Shown piece after piece: positions 12,365-25,117 of a stretch of 64,000 bases of DNA. The position numbers and the translations under genes were made by a program. Origin of the DNA: Paramecium pentaurelia. Its lineage: Eukaryota; Ciliophora; Oligohymenophorea; Peniculida; Parameciidae. How positions within the stretch are numbered: position 1 is the first letter of the stretch; every line of letters starts with the position of its first letter. The stretch covers positions 8,496 to 72,495 of the forward strand of contig CAJJDO010000142.1 of the NCBI GenBank assembly GCA_905183005.1, written 5' to 3'. The notes under the pieces are model-generated. The model saw only the letters and a program-made list of their open reading frames with translations. It was not told the DNA's origin and made no database searches.

Positions 12365-12997
12365 TATAAGGAGTTGGATTAAAATGTACATAGTTCAGAA
12401 CATTAATTACAATATATAAATCAGCTAAGAAAGCACACATGCATGATATGGGCTTTAACATTAATTAATTAATACATTAGATTGAGGGATTGGGTTTACC
12501 AAAATTTCCTAATGTACAAAAAAACACGATTAGTGCTAGAAATAACTCAAGTTGCATAATTACCTAAACATAGTGTACATATAACATAGTCATTCTCTAG
12601 GTCAAAATACTACAATTAGAGTATTTTAAAAAGCTTTATTTGAATTACCATTTAAAGGTTGAATTTTCTGGATCACCTGCACATTTTAATATGCATATTA
12701 TTTTCGAAATTATGTAAAATTGGCTCTATATACATAGTAACCTTCATAACAATCTTAATAATTGTTACCAGCTCGTGTACATTTAATACAAGTACTTTAA
12801 CATTCAACATAATTTAAAGAATTAAATTAATAATAATATATACAATAAATATTCACTTGTATAATTATAAGTTATATCTTGATGGCTTTTCTTTATGTAT
12901 CTAGTGTATATTCTACAATATTATTTGATGATTCTGATTCAGACAAAGATAATTTATGTGATCTTGTTTTGTCTTAATTATGTTGTTTTTTTTAGAC

Positions 12998-13052
<55 letters not shown>

Positions 13053-13251
13053 TCAGAATTTTTATTTAATTATTCTTCATTATAATCCTCTTAATTCTAA
13101 TCTTACTATTATTATTAAACTTATTTCTAAATTTGTTCAACAAAACTTACTTCATTAAATTATTTCTCCTATATACTCTATTCTTATTAAAATGATTATT
13201 CAATTTAATTTCTTTCCCAACAATTGTTATTCCCCTTATTGTTAACATTAA
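12365..13251. repeat. Exact 887 bp direct repeat, copy 2
   Basis: Second copy of 11477-12363. The true locus probably contains one copy, joining 13252 and upward directly to the shared block and then to 11476 and downward. Confidence 0.97.
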
Positions 13252-13694
13252 CATTAATTTTAATTTTAGTGCTATATATTTAATTCCCAAGATCTTACCT
13301 GTTATTTTTAATTAATTTTAAAGGCTCATCATATTCTTCTAATTCTGGAACTTGAATTGATTAATCTTTATATTTTTTATCTGTTAGCAGGTGCTTTTTT
13401 AAAAGCTACTCTAGGTTTATGGTGAGTTCCTAAATAAAGGCTGGCAATTTTATTTGATTCATTCAATAATAAATTCAAATTATTATATTGAATTTTTAAA
13501 TAAATAAATTTTCCTTATAATATTTGGTATTATAAAAGAAATTTTGCAATAAAAATTTTAACTCTTCTTACACTCTGAATTACTTTAATAAGACCATTTT
13601 TCCTAATCCAGTTGAACAAAATATCAACCATTATTTAGCAAATATCACCATAGTAAAATTTAAAGAGATTATTATTGTTTAATAATACTTCCAT
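12884..13694 (-). CDS. Poly-glutamine, coiled low-complexity protein (possible frameshift)
   Basis: The frame starts at ATG 13694 on the minus strand (MEVLLNNNNLFKF) and reads a basic helical region (NWIRKNGLIKVIQSVRR), then KPRVAFKKAPANR. It then needs a one-base shift in an A6 run near 13373-13378 to continue as VPELEEYDEPLKLIKNN, a Gln/Asn/Glu-rich region, ~17 consecutive Q encoded by TAA, and SLSESESSNN. A GTAAG...TTTAG 24-nt intron, in frame, is plausible just before the Q-rich part. The end is unclear because it lies in the duplicated block; the same codons recur at 11996-12363. Function unknown. Confidence 0.45.
12998..13050. repeat. (TTA)n microsatellite, second copy
   Basis: Same run as 12110-12162, inside copy 2 of the direct repeat. 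It encodes the poly-Q of the minus-strand gene. Confidence 0.95.
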
Positions 13695-13739
13695 TTAGAA
13701 GTAAAGACTATCTAAAATAATATGAAAAAATTTAATAAA

Positions 13740-15662
13740 AAAGAAAATAATTTTGTTATGATCTTATGTTTATTAAGATTTTGATAATAAAATTGGAAGA
13801 AACTAATCTTAGGTATTTTAGTTTCTTTAGAGTAAAGATAATCAGCTTTAATTATTGGGTTCTACTATAAGACAAAGTATTTGACTCTTGATAATGAGAA
13901 TGCCTCTATAATTGTCTTCACAATATTCATAAGAAAATGTATACAAATTATGTTAAACTTAATTTTTGGAGGTAATAATAATTATTAACAAAGAATGATT
14001 GCAATTGTGTAATGATTGTAAATTTAGGAAATCTGAAAGCAGTCCAATAAAAAAAATAAAATGCAAATTAAACAATATAAAAGAAATTTCTTCTTACTTT
14101 GTAGGATACACTTTATACATAAGTAGATACACCCAAAAATAATAACTTATTCAATTTGCTATATTAGAACTAAAAATATTAAAGACCTCCTGGATGAATT
14201 ATGTGAAGGAGTATTTAGAAGACATATATAAATAAGGTAAAATTATTGGAATATAGGATAAATATATTGCATAAGAAATTAAATGTGAATGTGTGTTTGT
14301 TGATAGGACAAGTGTTAGTTTTTAGATCAAGAGGAATATTATCCTTCAGATCATCTCAAAAAGGCAAAAAAGCCATAATTCAAGTTGTTAAGAAAAAAAA
14401 TAGAGCAGTCCAAAAATTAATTCTTTTTCAGATCATTAAAATATCAAAGAAATAACAATTTTATCTCTAAAAAAGAATTTCAAATGTTTAAAGAAACCAA
14501 TAATAGATATAAGATTATTACTTAATTTAAGTTCTTTGTATAATGATGAAACAATGTCATACAAATAATTTTGCCATTTTATAAAAGCCGATAATGCATT
14601 AAATGCAAGTAAATTAAATAATAATTATAGTTTTATAAGCCAGATAAACAATTGAAAGTGTCTAATAGAGAGTTTATAAATATAAATAGAATATTTTGTT
14701 AATAAATAATTCAATTGATACAGAATTTTAAACTTTCAAAAAAATAAGTGATGAAAATGATACTTATTTTGATTAATAAACATTTGAACATGCTTTCATA
14801 TCAAATTAAATGCGTATCTAGAATAATTACAAAATAGATTAATCTTTATTGATTAACTAATGAATAAATTAATTATTAACCACTTTATGAATATATATAA
14901 TTTCTGTATTATTATAGATTAGAAGAATTGAAATAAACAGGCAAAACCTTAAGAATTGCACACCTTAGTGAGATCAAAGGATTAGGATTGTAGAAAGATA
15001 GAACTGCATTTGAAAATGCATCTTGTATGGTAGGATCATAAATAGAAAGAAAGGTATTTAAAGCAACAAATTTATGAAAAGGCAGGAAATTTATTCAGCT
15101 GAGGTGAAAAAGACAGAAATAATTATGGAGAATTTCAGAAGTACTATTGGTCTAAGAATTAAAGAAACTAAAGTAGTTTGGAAAGGAGAAGATGTTTTAT
15201 TGAAAAGAGAAGAAAAAAATGATCAGACAGGTATGGATATATAATCAATAAATGAGATAGTATCAGTTGTAGTAATAACTCTTAAAAAATCGAAAAGATC
15301 TAAAACAGTATAATTAGATTCACCCATTCATGAAAATTTAACAAGAGATAAAGTTACTATGCGTGATGTCATTTATTAAGTTGAATTGATGCTTATTTGT
15401 TATATATAAAGTAAATTGATGATTAAGGTGACTAATATAATTATTAATTAATTAATGATATAAATTTATGGAATTACCTTTATAGGTAAATCCTTTTTTG
15501 AAATAATCATCATCTTTTATTTTTTAATATTATTTGGTAGTTTATATTAGAATTTCATAAATTTATATTTTTTAATTACAATAAGTTTGGGATTGATTAC
15601 TTTCATTTTTAATATAAATATTAAACAACATATTGCCAGCTTCAAGTCTTGCGAAATATAGT
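13740..15662 (+). pseudogene. Decayed gene(s) of unknown family
   Basis: Plus-strand segments look coding but change frame several times. Around 13,980-14,650: CNDCKFRKS, SSYFVGYTLYISRYT, CVFVDRTSVSFQ, ending at a TGA near 14,653. Around 14,853-15,053: EELKQTGKTLRIAHLSEIKG, then a 32-nt intron 15054-15085 with correct ends that joins in frame to EIYSAEVKKTEII...KGEDVLLKREEKND near 15,086-15,400, then hydrophobic stretches near 15,480-15,600. An in-frame TGA at 14850-14852 separates two coding-like parts. I recognise no domain with confidence. It abuts the DNALI1 relic. Confidence 0.4.
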
Positions 15663-16164
15663 CATGAAGTATTTTAATCATTAGGATAATTAATTGCAAA
15701 CTTATTGTGTTTCTCATGTACCTACTACTAAATAAAATATGCAAGAATTATTTGATAAATTAGATCAATCGCTATAATAAAGCTTCTTATGTCCTATAAG
15801 GGAGGAGTTATTAAGAGAATATTTTGATGACTTAATACTTTAAATAAAAATAAACTATGGAGAGAGAGGTTTTATACGAGTGACAGTACTCACCTAAGTT
15901 CGAATGGTGATTTAAAAATATTAAACATGTGTCAAGTATTGCTTTTGGAATATAAAAGTTTTTATCAGAAGAAGAACATACTTATAAAATATCTAGGCTG
16001 AAGAAAGATTTAAAATAAACTAACTAGAATAAGAATGTTCTGAGCTTTAAAAATAAGTTGAAAATTTAGAATAGAAGCTATAAGACATAAATCAGAAGAA
16101 TTAATAAAATAGAGAGTAAAAAAAAGTAACACATTTGAAAAGAATTACCATATATAAAAACTCA
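15646..16164 (+). pseudogene. DNALI1: Inner-arm dynein light chain p28 (DNALI1) relic
   Basis: p28 is a ~250-residue coiled-coil light chain of axonemal inner dynein arms. In one frame the sequence reads VSHVPTTKQ, then QQSFLCPIREELLREYF, then NYGERGFIRV and RMVIQKYQT, matching the family's TGICPVRRELY...CAERGLL...RMTIAAYQT in order and spacing. Immediately after YQT the family's SSVAFGMRKAL continues as SSIAFGIQKFL in a different frame (from ~15930), and near 16,000 the heptad-rich C-terminal part (INQLEQECSELQKQVENLEQ) returns to the first frame. Two frameshifts within a conserved protein, with no intron to explain them, make this a pseudogene. The start is uncertain; ATG 15664 is in frame but the homologous region extends upstream. 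Confidence 0.75.
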
Positions 16165-16423
16165 TATAAAAAATAAAGTATTTTGGTGATCTAGAAAATA
16201 TATTTTCTGGATTAAAAACTTGCCTTACAGAAAATTATTATTATCATTTAATCAATTTAAAGGAATAACATATGTTAAAAAAAATCATTAGCATTGATCA
16301 TTTTAATTCATTTTTAGAATGATATTTCTTTATTCTTCTCCTTCGCTATCTTTTTAAGCTAATTTTAATACAATTAAATCATTTCTTACAATAAACTAAA
16401 TTGAAGGTCTTATTATTTAATGT

Positions 16424-16777
16424 ATGAGCAAGCATCGTTTGCTGATATTCCTATATTTACTTTGTTATGTGCTTTATTCAGGGAACAGGTAGATATAAAG
16501 AAATTGTTCCAAAATTTGTCAGTTGATTTTTAATTATGGTGTTAACCCTTCAACCAGACAAACAGCTTTAAATGTTGTAGGGATTATTATATTATCCAAA
16601 ATAATTCTGGTGGTGATATCCTATGCAGATTCATAGGGCTTGGTGCCTTTAGGGTCGAATAATCAGGACTTAAAAAGCCATCAAACATGCCCTAAATAAA
16701 AATAGTTTCTAGCTAAATCGACTCGAATAACAAACTCTAGACTAAAACTTCTCCAAAAATTCTTAATACAAGAATGA
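16424..16777 (+). CDS. Hypothetical 117-codon ORF with hydrophobic N-terminus
   Basis: ATG 16424 to TGA 16775. The start MSKHRLLIFLYLLCYVLYSG looks like a signal peptide or signal anchor, and there is a second hydrophobic stretch (ALNVVGIIILSKIILVV). The two other forward frames are also open and coding-like here (RYKEIVPKFVS in one, FADIPIFTLLCALFREQ in another), so the locus may instead be a decayed gene, or contain an intron such as GTAGAT...GTCAG. No family is recognised. Confidence 0.3.
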
Positions 16778-16893
16778 GAGCTTGATAGATTTTTTCATTT
16801 TTTTATTTTAAATGGAGACTATAAATTATTGATAAAAATGCAATTATTATGAAAATGCTTCTAATAGTAAGAATTTAGTACAATCTATTATGA

Positions 16894-17849
16894 AAAAAGA
16901 GTAGCTCAATTTTAATATCTAATAAATTTAATCCTTAAAATTTTAAGTATGTATATATTTATTATAATAAAAAATATTAGAAACTTTCATAAATTCTAAG
17001 TTTGAAATTCCATTTAAATAGGAGAATTTACTATTTTTTAATTTTAGAGTAAAGTTAATTTTATTTTAATCTATCCTTGTTTATGTGTTATTAGATTAAT
17101 TTTATATAAAGATCATCATTATAAAATTCTTAGTTTAATAAAGAATATATCAAATAATCATCAAATTCTTAAAATTACATTAATAATAAAATTAGTTAGG
17201 AATCAATCTATTAATCTTTTAGTATATTTTTATAAACTTATTTAATATCTTTCATCGATATTTTCAATTCATCTCTTATTAATAATTTCATTTATAAAAA
17301 CATATTTAATTCAAGGATACCAGGCTGGAAATTTTAGAGAGGTATTTTAAAAAAAATAAATTTTGATAAGAAGTAGCTTTTTAAGTATATCAAAAGTATA
17401 ATAATAATATCAAGTTTATAAATTTATCTCTTTACAATTAATTAAATAAAAATAGTTACTTGCGATCATTAAATCAATATTTAAGATGAAAAGAAAATAT
17501 TACATAATAGCGTTGAGAAATAATTGAGGGGATTTCAATGATTAATTGCTGTTGAATATAATTTAACAGGAGAATTGGATATTGATTTCATGAACTAAAT
17601 ATTCCTTTTTTCTTTTCATTATTTTAAAATAAAAAGTTTCAATAAAGTATAAAAAAAAATAAAAATATTATCTAAATAATTATGAGTTAAAATTTCAGAA
17701 TTGAATTATTTTATATTTTTTAGCAATTTTTAATACGAATAAGAGATAAGGGAGGGAGATAGATCTTAAATTTACTTATGGCATAATCCTCATATTTGGT
17801 ATTATAGATTTATAGACATAAAACAATTAAAAAGAGGGATAATAAGTGA
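16894..17849 (+). pseudogene. Open coding-like frame with one internal TGA
   Basis: The frame is open from 16894 to TGA 17849 apart from a TGA at 17539-17541. It reads as coherent Paramecium-like coding sequence on both sides (NSRIPGWKFQRGILKK before; LIAVEYNLTGELDIDF after). No start codon fits well and no domain is recognised. It is probably an inactivated gene. A chance open frame cannot be excluded, because TGA is rare in AT-rich DNA. Confidence 0.35.
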
Positions 17850-18348
17850 ATTTGTTAGGCAAGTTCTAAATATGTTATAGTATATCATTTTTTAATTCAA
17901 ATTAAATGCAAATGACAGTTTACAAATAATTTTTATATCGAACTCAGACAAGTTTTTTCTCAAAATAAGTATTATAAATATTCAAATTATAGAGTCTCAG
18001 AATAGAATACTATTAAGATACATACAATCCTGTTTAAATCCTAAATGGAGTTTAATAGCTCTCTTCTTATTCGTTTATTTTTTGTCTTTATGTCTTAGTA
18101 CTAATTAATCAAGTAATTATATTTTTTAAATTTAGTATGATATTCTAAAAAGGGTTATTATATAGATAAAATAATAGTGGGAAGTTATTTAGTAACAAAT
18201 TATCTATTCAGATGATAGGTGTAGATACAAATTGTTATTTTTTAAACCTTCTGTGATTTCAATATTCCTTAATTTCATCCTATACTTTGCTTTGAGTTCA
18301 TTTCTAAAGTTTTCACATTTGTTAGCTAAGATAGATTACTTCTGTTGA
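17739..18348 (+). other. Overlapping coding-like frames, unassigned
   Basis: Two forward frames stay open for ~600 bases and overlap the previous feature. One reads PHIWYYRFIDIKQLKRG, then LNPKWSLIALFLFVYFLSLCL and a second hydrophobic stretch before TGA 18346-18348; the other has YRTQTSFFSKQ and a different hydrophobic segment. I cannot decide which is real. It is probably the 3' part of the preceding relic. Confidence 0.25.
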
Positions 18349-18982
18349 TGAGTTCTGATATCTGTTAGCCTTAGAACTAATTAGACAAAGATTGAAATTT
18401 TTAATTGTTTCTTTAGAAATAAAAAATATAATTTAAGTTTAGAAATAGCGTAAAAAATATTATGATAAATATAAAAATTATCTCAAGAAAATAAAAACAA
18501 TAATTATCAAAAACACCATATAATAAAGTTTATAAAAGGTGTTGAAGATTAATTAATAATTATTAATAATCTAAACTAATCACAAAATTTGTAAATACAT
18601 TTAAGAATTGAAAAATGACTTGCTTGAAATAATTTAATAAAATAGCAAATCAATTCATATTTATAAACAAATATTTGAATTTTAATATTTAACGTTTATA
18701 TGAAATATATTATTATCTTATAGTTATTTTGTTAAATATAACTAGTACAAGCTATTGGAAAGCTTATGACGATAATAATAATTTCTTACAAATTCTATAT
18801 GCATGAGGTTAATATTAAACAATATATTGATAATACAAATACTCAATACAAAAGTGTAGAAACCAACAAGTGAAAATTAATTTAAGTTTATGGTTAATAA
18901 TTAATTGTAATAAATTTCTTATAAACTTATCCATTAAACTCTTATTGCATCATCAATTTCTAATATATTATTTATTTTTTTA
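18349..18982. other. Intergenic AT-rich sequence
   Basis: No coherent frame seen on either strand. It presumably contains the promoter of the large gene starting at 18983; no specific element is recognisable. Confidence 0.5.
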
Positions 18983-21900
18983 ATGTCCGACAAAATATTT
19001 AGAATCTACCTTATTTTAATGAACTGTTTATGTAAAGACACGTTAAACTATTTTAGTAACTTGGAGTTGTAATTAAGGATAAGTTGAAGTTAATGGTTAA
19101 TGTGTAGATTGTATATCTAATTGTGTAAGTTGCCCCGATGCATCAAAATGTGACGAATGTAAGCCAGGCTTTTATTCTTTAATTATTTCATGCAATGCTT
19201 GTTAAAATGGATGCAAAGTTTGTAGTCTAAACATAATATTATAAAAAATTTGCTCAACTTGCTTTCCTAAATTTTTTAAATCTGGTTCAAATTGTTAAGC
19301 TTGTCCTGCTTAGTGTGCTACTTGCACATCTAACTCTGTATGTTAAACTTGTGAAGATCACTATTTTATCATTGGAACTACTTGCTCAATTTGTGATACG
19401 AATTGTAAGACATGTTCAGGTACTAGTAGTACTTGTACGTCATGTGATGTTGGCAAATACCTTTCAAATTCATAATGTCTTCCTTGCACATCTCCATGTT
19501 CGGCTTGTGTCAACAATTCAAATGATTGTACTTCATGTATTGACATACATAAAACAGCAATCAATTTTTTATGTGTTTGCAATGATGGATATTATATTGA
19601 TGGATCAAACTAATGTTAGCTTTGCACACCACCATGTTCAAAGTGTGAAAATACTGATGAAGATTGTACTGAATGCATCTCCACTTTTACATTAAGTTAG
19701 AATATACCAAATAAATGTGAATGCTAATCCAACTATTTTTAGGTTGATTCTCAAACATGTTAGCAATGCATCAGTCCATGTTAAACTTGTGAATAGAATG
19801 AGAATCACTGTCTATCATGTGTTGATAGTAATTAAATTTTAACTAATTCAAACTTTTGCGAATGCAAGTCAGGTTGGATTTTAAATACTGATGGTATCAC
19901 ATGCATCAAATGTTAATTGCCATGTTTAGATTGTGTAGATACAATAGATAAATGTATCATCTGTTAAGATCAATTACATTAATAACCTGACTCTTGTGAA
20001 TGTGATTCTGGATGGATATTTGATGATAATTACTTCTGCATGCCTTGTATAGAACCATGTTAAACTTGTGATATATCTACCACTAAATGCTCGACATGCA
20101 TTGATCCTCATCATTAACTTAATGATTTATCCTAATGTGTTTGCTAATCTACTTATTATTCTAATACTCTACTCACATGTGCAAAATGTTAAGAACCTTG
20201 TTTTGAATGTGATTCTAATGGGTGTATTAATTGCATAGATATTAATCAAATCTTAGATTCCGATAAATAATGTGTTTGTAAACCTGGATATTTCTAATAA
20301 GGTATTTTATGTATTCAATGTTAAAATCCATGTTCTACTTGTATTGATGCTATTAATAAATGTTTGACATGTGTGGATCTTAATTAAATTGTCAAAGATT
20401 ATTAATGCCTATGTAAAGAAGGATTTGTGAAAAAAGGAGACTTTTGTTGTGATTAATATTGTATAGATTGTTAAGGATTCGATAATTGTATTAATTGTAT
20501 GAAGGGATACTATTTAACCTCCATTAGTAGATGTTTTAAATGTATTGATCACTGTGATATTTGTTAAAATCAAATCAATTGCCAAATCTGTTAAGATGGA
20601 TACTTTCTAAATGAATTGAGTTTATGTGAAAAATGTCTTCCTTATTGTAAGTTATGTGGAAATTAATTTAATTGTGATATATGTTTAGATGGCTATTTTC
20701 AACTGGAGTAGAAATGTGAGTAATGCAATCAAAATTGTTTAACTTGTAATGAATTATCTGAAAAATGTCTTACTTGTAGATCTAATTACGAAATTAATCC
20801 TTAAAATTAATGTATATGTAAAGTTGGATATTATGAATAGTAAAATCAATGTTAGAGATGTGAATACCCATGTAAAAAATGTTTAAGTAAAACTCTATGT
20901 TAAGAATGTGTTATGCTATCTAATTTACATTTAGATTTGAATTTTCAATGCAATTGCAGTCCAGGATACTTCTGGAATTAAAATAGTTGTTCTTAATGTT
21001 ATTAATCTTGCCTTAATTGCATTGAAAATTAATTTCATTGTATAAGTTGTGATAAAAGACTAAATAGAATTTTAAACAATAAAAAATGTGTGTGTATTGA
21101 AAATTATTTTGAAAGCGAAGATGGAGTATGTATTTCATGTTTAAATTAATTGGGGAAATCTTAAGAAAGTTGCAAATATTAAGATTGTAAAGATTTAATT
21201 TGGACATATGGAGAAGAATGTGATGATGGAAATTATGTAAATAGAGATGGTTGTTCTAATTGTAAAATTGATCATAACTACTCTTGTTCTAATGAAATAC
21301 TACAATAATCCATTTGTTTCTAATGTTCAACTAATTGCATTAAATGCTAAGTGAATCCTTTAACAAAAAAATCTTAATGTATATAATGCAAAGTTGGCTA
21401 TTTTTTAGATAAAAATGATTGTGTTGAATGCTCAATCAATTGTTTGGAATGTATGGATTAAGCTAATAATTGTATAAGTTGTAAGTTTCCATAATAGAAG
21501 AATTAAAAATGTTAGCTCTGTTAATCAGGATATTATGCAGACGAGATAAATGGAACTTGTTTAAATAAATGTGGAGATTATATTAAAGTAAACGAAGAGG
21601 AATGTGATGATGGAAATCTTATTAAAGGTGATGGGTGTGATGATTAATGTAAATCAGAAAATAAGTACATATTTCTGAATGGAGTAAGTATCGTACCAAA
21701 TTATCCAAAACCATAATTATAGAGTGTAGGGACTTCTTAGATTTACTCTGCTATAAGAATATTTAAATTATCTTTCACCACTCAAATTGTTATAACTGAT
21801 GGCTTTCAAATTAAAGATTATCTGACTTTTCATATAAAAAACAATATTGAAACTACATAAATGGATTAGTCCATTAAACTCAATCAAGATACTTCATAAA

Positions 21901-23351
21901 TTAATGAGTTTAATTCAACTGAGTTAATTTTGATGATAAATATCACTTTCTTGAGAAGTTCACAAGATGAAATCCTCTTGATCAAATTCTTAAACAACTC
22001 AGTTATTTAATCAAATGAAGGATACTCCTAAATTGAAACTGAAGTCTTTTGCCTTATACCAAAAGTGATATACATAGATGATGTCACCATTGCTCAAGTG
22101 CAATTAACAACGAAGAGTAATTCTTATATGCTATATTTTATTGGGGCAATGTGCGGAGGATCAGTGTTATTTGGAGGAGTTGAAGTTTTTTTTAATTTGT
22201 TGGATACTCTCTAAATGCTATCATATTTGAAATACATTAACACACAACTACCATATAATTTATAAGCATACTTTGAACTTTTTGGATTTGCTTAATTTAA
22301 CTTTATCTAAAAGATTTTTGATTTTTCAGGATATATTGATTAAATGCTGAATATGCAACATTAAAAGAAGATACCCACTAAAGTTGCAAGTGATGAGATA
22401 ACATCACTATTTATTATTAATTCTGCAACAATTACTACAGTTTGGATCTCTCTATTTAGTATCTATGCAATTGCAAAAGTGATACCTAAAATTCTATATT
22501 CATTTAAGTTTAAATTTTATTCTGAGATTTAATCAGAAAATTCTTGGCGTGTCTAAGTTGGAGTATACTATTTAACTATTAAATATATTATAAATAGATT
22601 GTGCTTTACTATTATTTCAGAATTCTTTTATAGTGGAATCTTACGAGCTCATATGGCCACTGCATATGATTTTACTTTCAGCTTAGTATTGTAATTGTAT
22701 GCCTTAGAAATTAACTCACCAAATATGTTTATCAGATTAAGTTCATTATTAGCTTGTGTAGCAAGTGCACTATATGTTTTTAGCATATATTTTGTAATCA
22801 AACTATCTTAAATGAAGAAATATGCTTTTAATAATAATGTTATCTAAACTAAGTATGGATCTATTTTTGATGGAATTAAGATTACTGAATTTTCCAAATA
22901 TCTTAATGCTATTCTTCTAATTAAAAAACTTATCTTTATGTTATTATTAATTTTCGCATATGAATTTCCAATTTTTTAAACTGTCAGTATTACACTTCTA
23001 TCAACCTCGATGAGTCTATTTTACATCTTATTTAATCCATTAGAAGATAAATTGGAGTATTTTAAATAGTTATTTAGTGAAGTTAGCATCTCTTTTACAT
23101 TATTGAGTATTACAATTCTTACATGTGATTTTGAATTATTATATTTTTCATATGAGATCAGATAATATTTTGGTTGGGGTTGCATATTTTTTATGTCATC
23201 TATATTATGCATTCAATTAGGGATTGACGGCTTTTAATAGTGGAAGTTTCTTTTTAAGAAGTATAAGCAAATTAAAAGACTAGCTTAATAAATTCTTGGA
23301 GTATTTTAATAGAACAATAAAGTAACTGCCCAATCTAGTGTTTTCTATTGA
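18983..23351 (+). CDS. Large cysteine-rich (GFR-like) multi-pass membrane protein, intact
   Basis: Start ATG 18983 gives a signal peptide (MSDKIFRIYLILMNCLL) interrupted by a 25-nt intron 19032-19056 with GTAAAG...TTTTAG ends. The second exon, 4,295 nt, has no TGA until 23349, giving 1,447 residues. Residues ~22-880 are growth-factor-receptor-like Cys repeats (CxxC...CxxGYY types) with two E-C-D-D-G-N-x-x-x-x-D-G-C (DUF4215-like) units near their end (~21,216 and ~21,600). Residues ~885-1030 form a beta-rich segment opening FLNGVSIVPNYP. From ~1040 there are about seven hydrophobic segments (SVLFGGVEVFFNLL, TVWISLFSIYAIA, LIFMLLLIFAYEF) and a basic Gln-rich tail. It is predicted to be a cell-surface protein; ligand and role are unknown. 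The C-terminal half resembles those of the genes at 35147-38517 and 44302-50700. Longest intact gene here. Confidence 0.92.
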
Positions 23352-23548
23352 TAAATATAATTTCGAGTATTTCTGAAGTAGTAATTTATGTTACTTATAA
23401 TTGATTAATTTAAAAGAAATTAAATATATATTTTATAATAATATAAATTATAAAAATAACAAGAATAATATTAATTTATCAAATATTGTTTCCTCAAATA
23501 TCTTACACTTTTAATAAAGAAATTATAAATAAATTGTATCATAATTAT

Positions 23549-25117
23549 TCATTTATTTAATAATTCATATACCGAATATCCTTAATTTTTTTCATCCCAA
23601 TAAACCAAATATTATCCTTTATTTGTAAAAGTTCCAAAAATTTGATTTGTATCACAATTAAATTAATGAACTATTGTGAAAATCCCATTTATTATTTCTT
23701 TAATAAAATAAATATAAGCTTTATGTCTGAGTACTATTAAATTCTTTTCCTTATTGTAAACTATTGGAAAATGATATTCATCAGATATCTAATTATTTTT
23801 ATTTAATTGAATTGTCTTCTTTTAATTTTCTTAAAACATTCCTTCTTTTAATTCAAATATATAGAGCTTGTCTATTTCCTTACCACCAGTTATCCAAATA
23901 AATTAATTCTCTTTAATAAATTTAATCTTAAGCCCGTATTCTTAAATTGACTATTTAACAACATATTTGAATTCAAACTTATCTTATTCTTCTCTTTCCC
24001 AAATTATAATCTAATTCTTAGCATATGCACATGATACTAATTATGTTTCTGATTAATTTAAACTTAATGCCATAACATAACTATCATGTTTATCTAATGA
24101 ATACATGTAAGTCAATTTATTTTATTTAAAATCAACATTCCATACTTTAATTGATTCATCATCACTACCAGAAAATAAAATATCCTCATTTGAATTTAAT
24201 ATAATACATCTGACAAAACGTGTATGTTCTTAATAAGGTTACGAACTAATCCAATTAGTTTAATCTATCTATTTCCAGCATCTTATTGTTGTGTCTCCAG
24301 AACCTGAAATAAAAGAATTCTATTTCTTACTATAAACTAAACATTGAATCCAATCAGTATGTCCTATTAAATTATTTATAAATGTGATGGTTCCATTTAA
24401 AAACTTCCATACTTTAATATTATTCTATTCAGTTGATAACATAATTGACCCAGAAGAATCAAAAACTATATCGTTACATCTCACACTTTACTTGACAGAT
24501 TCACCAATTAATTTTAATTTGATTTAACCTTTTTGTGGCAAATTTGAATAAATGATGTTTAGAAATTTTTCCTTTATATCTTCAAAGTTAACTTTATTTT
24601 AATCTTGAATAAATTAATTTAAGGTCTAAGATAGTTTAGTCATCCAAGATTTATTTATATTATTGATAAGAGTCATATTTGAAACATAATTAGTATTCTA
24701 GTTCTTAATAAACGAATCTAATTCATCATAAAAACTGTATTAATTGTATTACTATCTTTATGTCAACAAATTTTGAGTCCAATTTTCAGATATACTAATT
24801 ATAGAATCAAATAAATTGATAAATTATGTCTTTAATCCTTCTAAACTTTTTATACAAATTTATAATTATTGAATTGTTTTCTATGTAATATTTTCTAAGT
24901 TATTCATATTTTTATCAATAATTTCCTCAATAATCTAAATTACTTTTTTAAATCCTATAGTCTTTGCATCTGATTAGAAGCTTTCCATGCATTTATTGCA
25001 CAAAAGTCTTTGTTTCTTGTCTAGCTTTGGATCAAGCACAACCAAATGAATTGGTTCGTCATGTTTGTTTTAACAACAAAAGTCTGTTAGACTTTCTATC
25101 ATTTTGACTTCTAACAT
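23549..25117 (-). CDS. WD40-repeat protein with N-terminal Cys/His domain
   Basis: Uninterrupted 522-codon frame from ATG 25117 to TGA 23549. Residues ~13-45 hold a Cys/His cluster (FCCQNKHDEP...LLCNKCMESF) resembling a B-box-type zinc site. Residues ~60-200 are polar and helical, probably coiled coil. Residues ~215-520 are WD40 repeats: motifs SIMLSTEQNNIKVW, FISGSGDTTIRCW, ILFSGSDDESIKVW and LVSCAYAKNQIIIW, ending YLVYWDEKN. This architecture belongs to a large Paramecium WD40 family with few characterised members. It is likely a cytoplasmic scaffold; no specific partner can be named. A related gene lies at 59318-60435. Confidence 0.9.
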
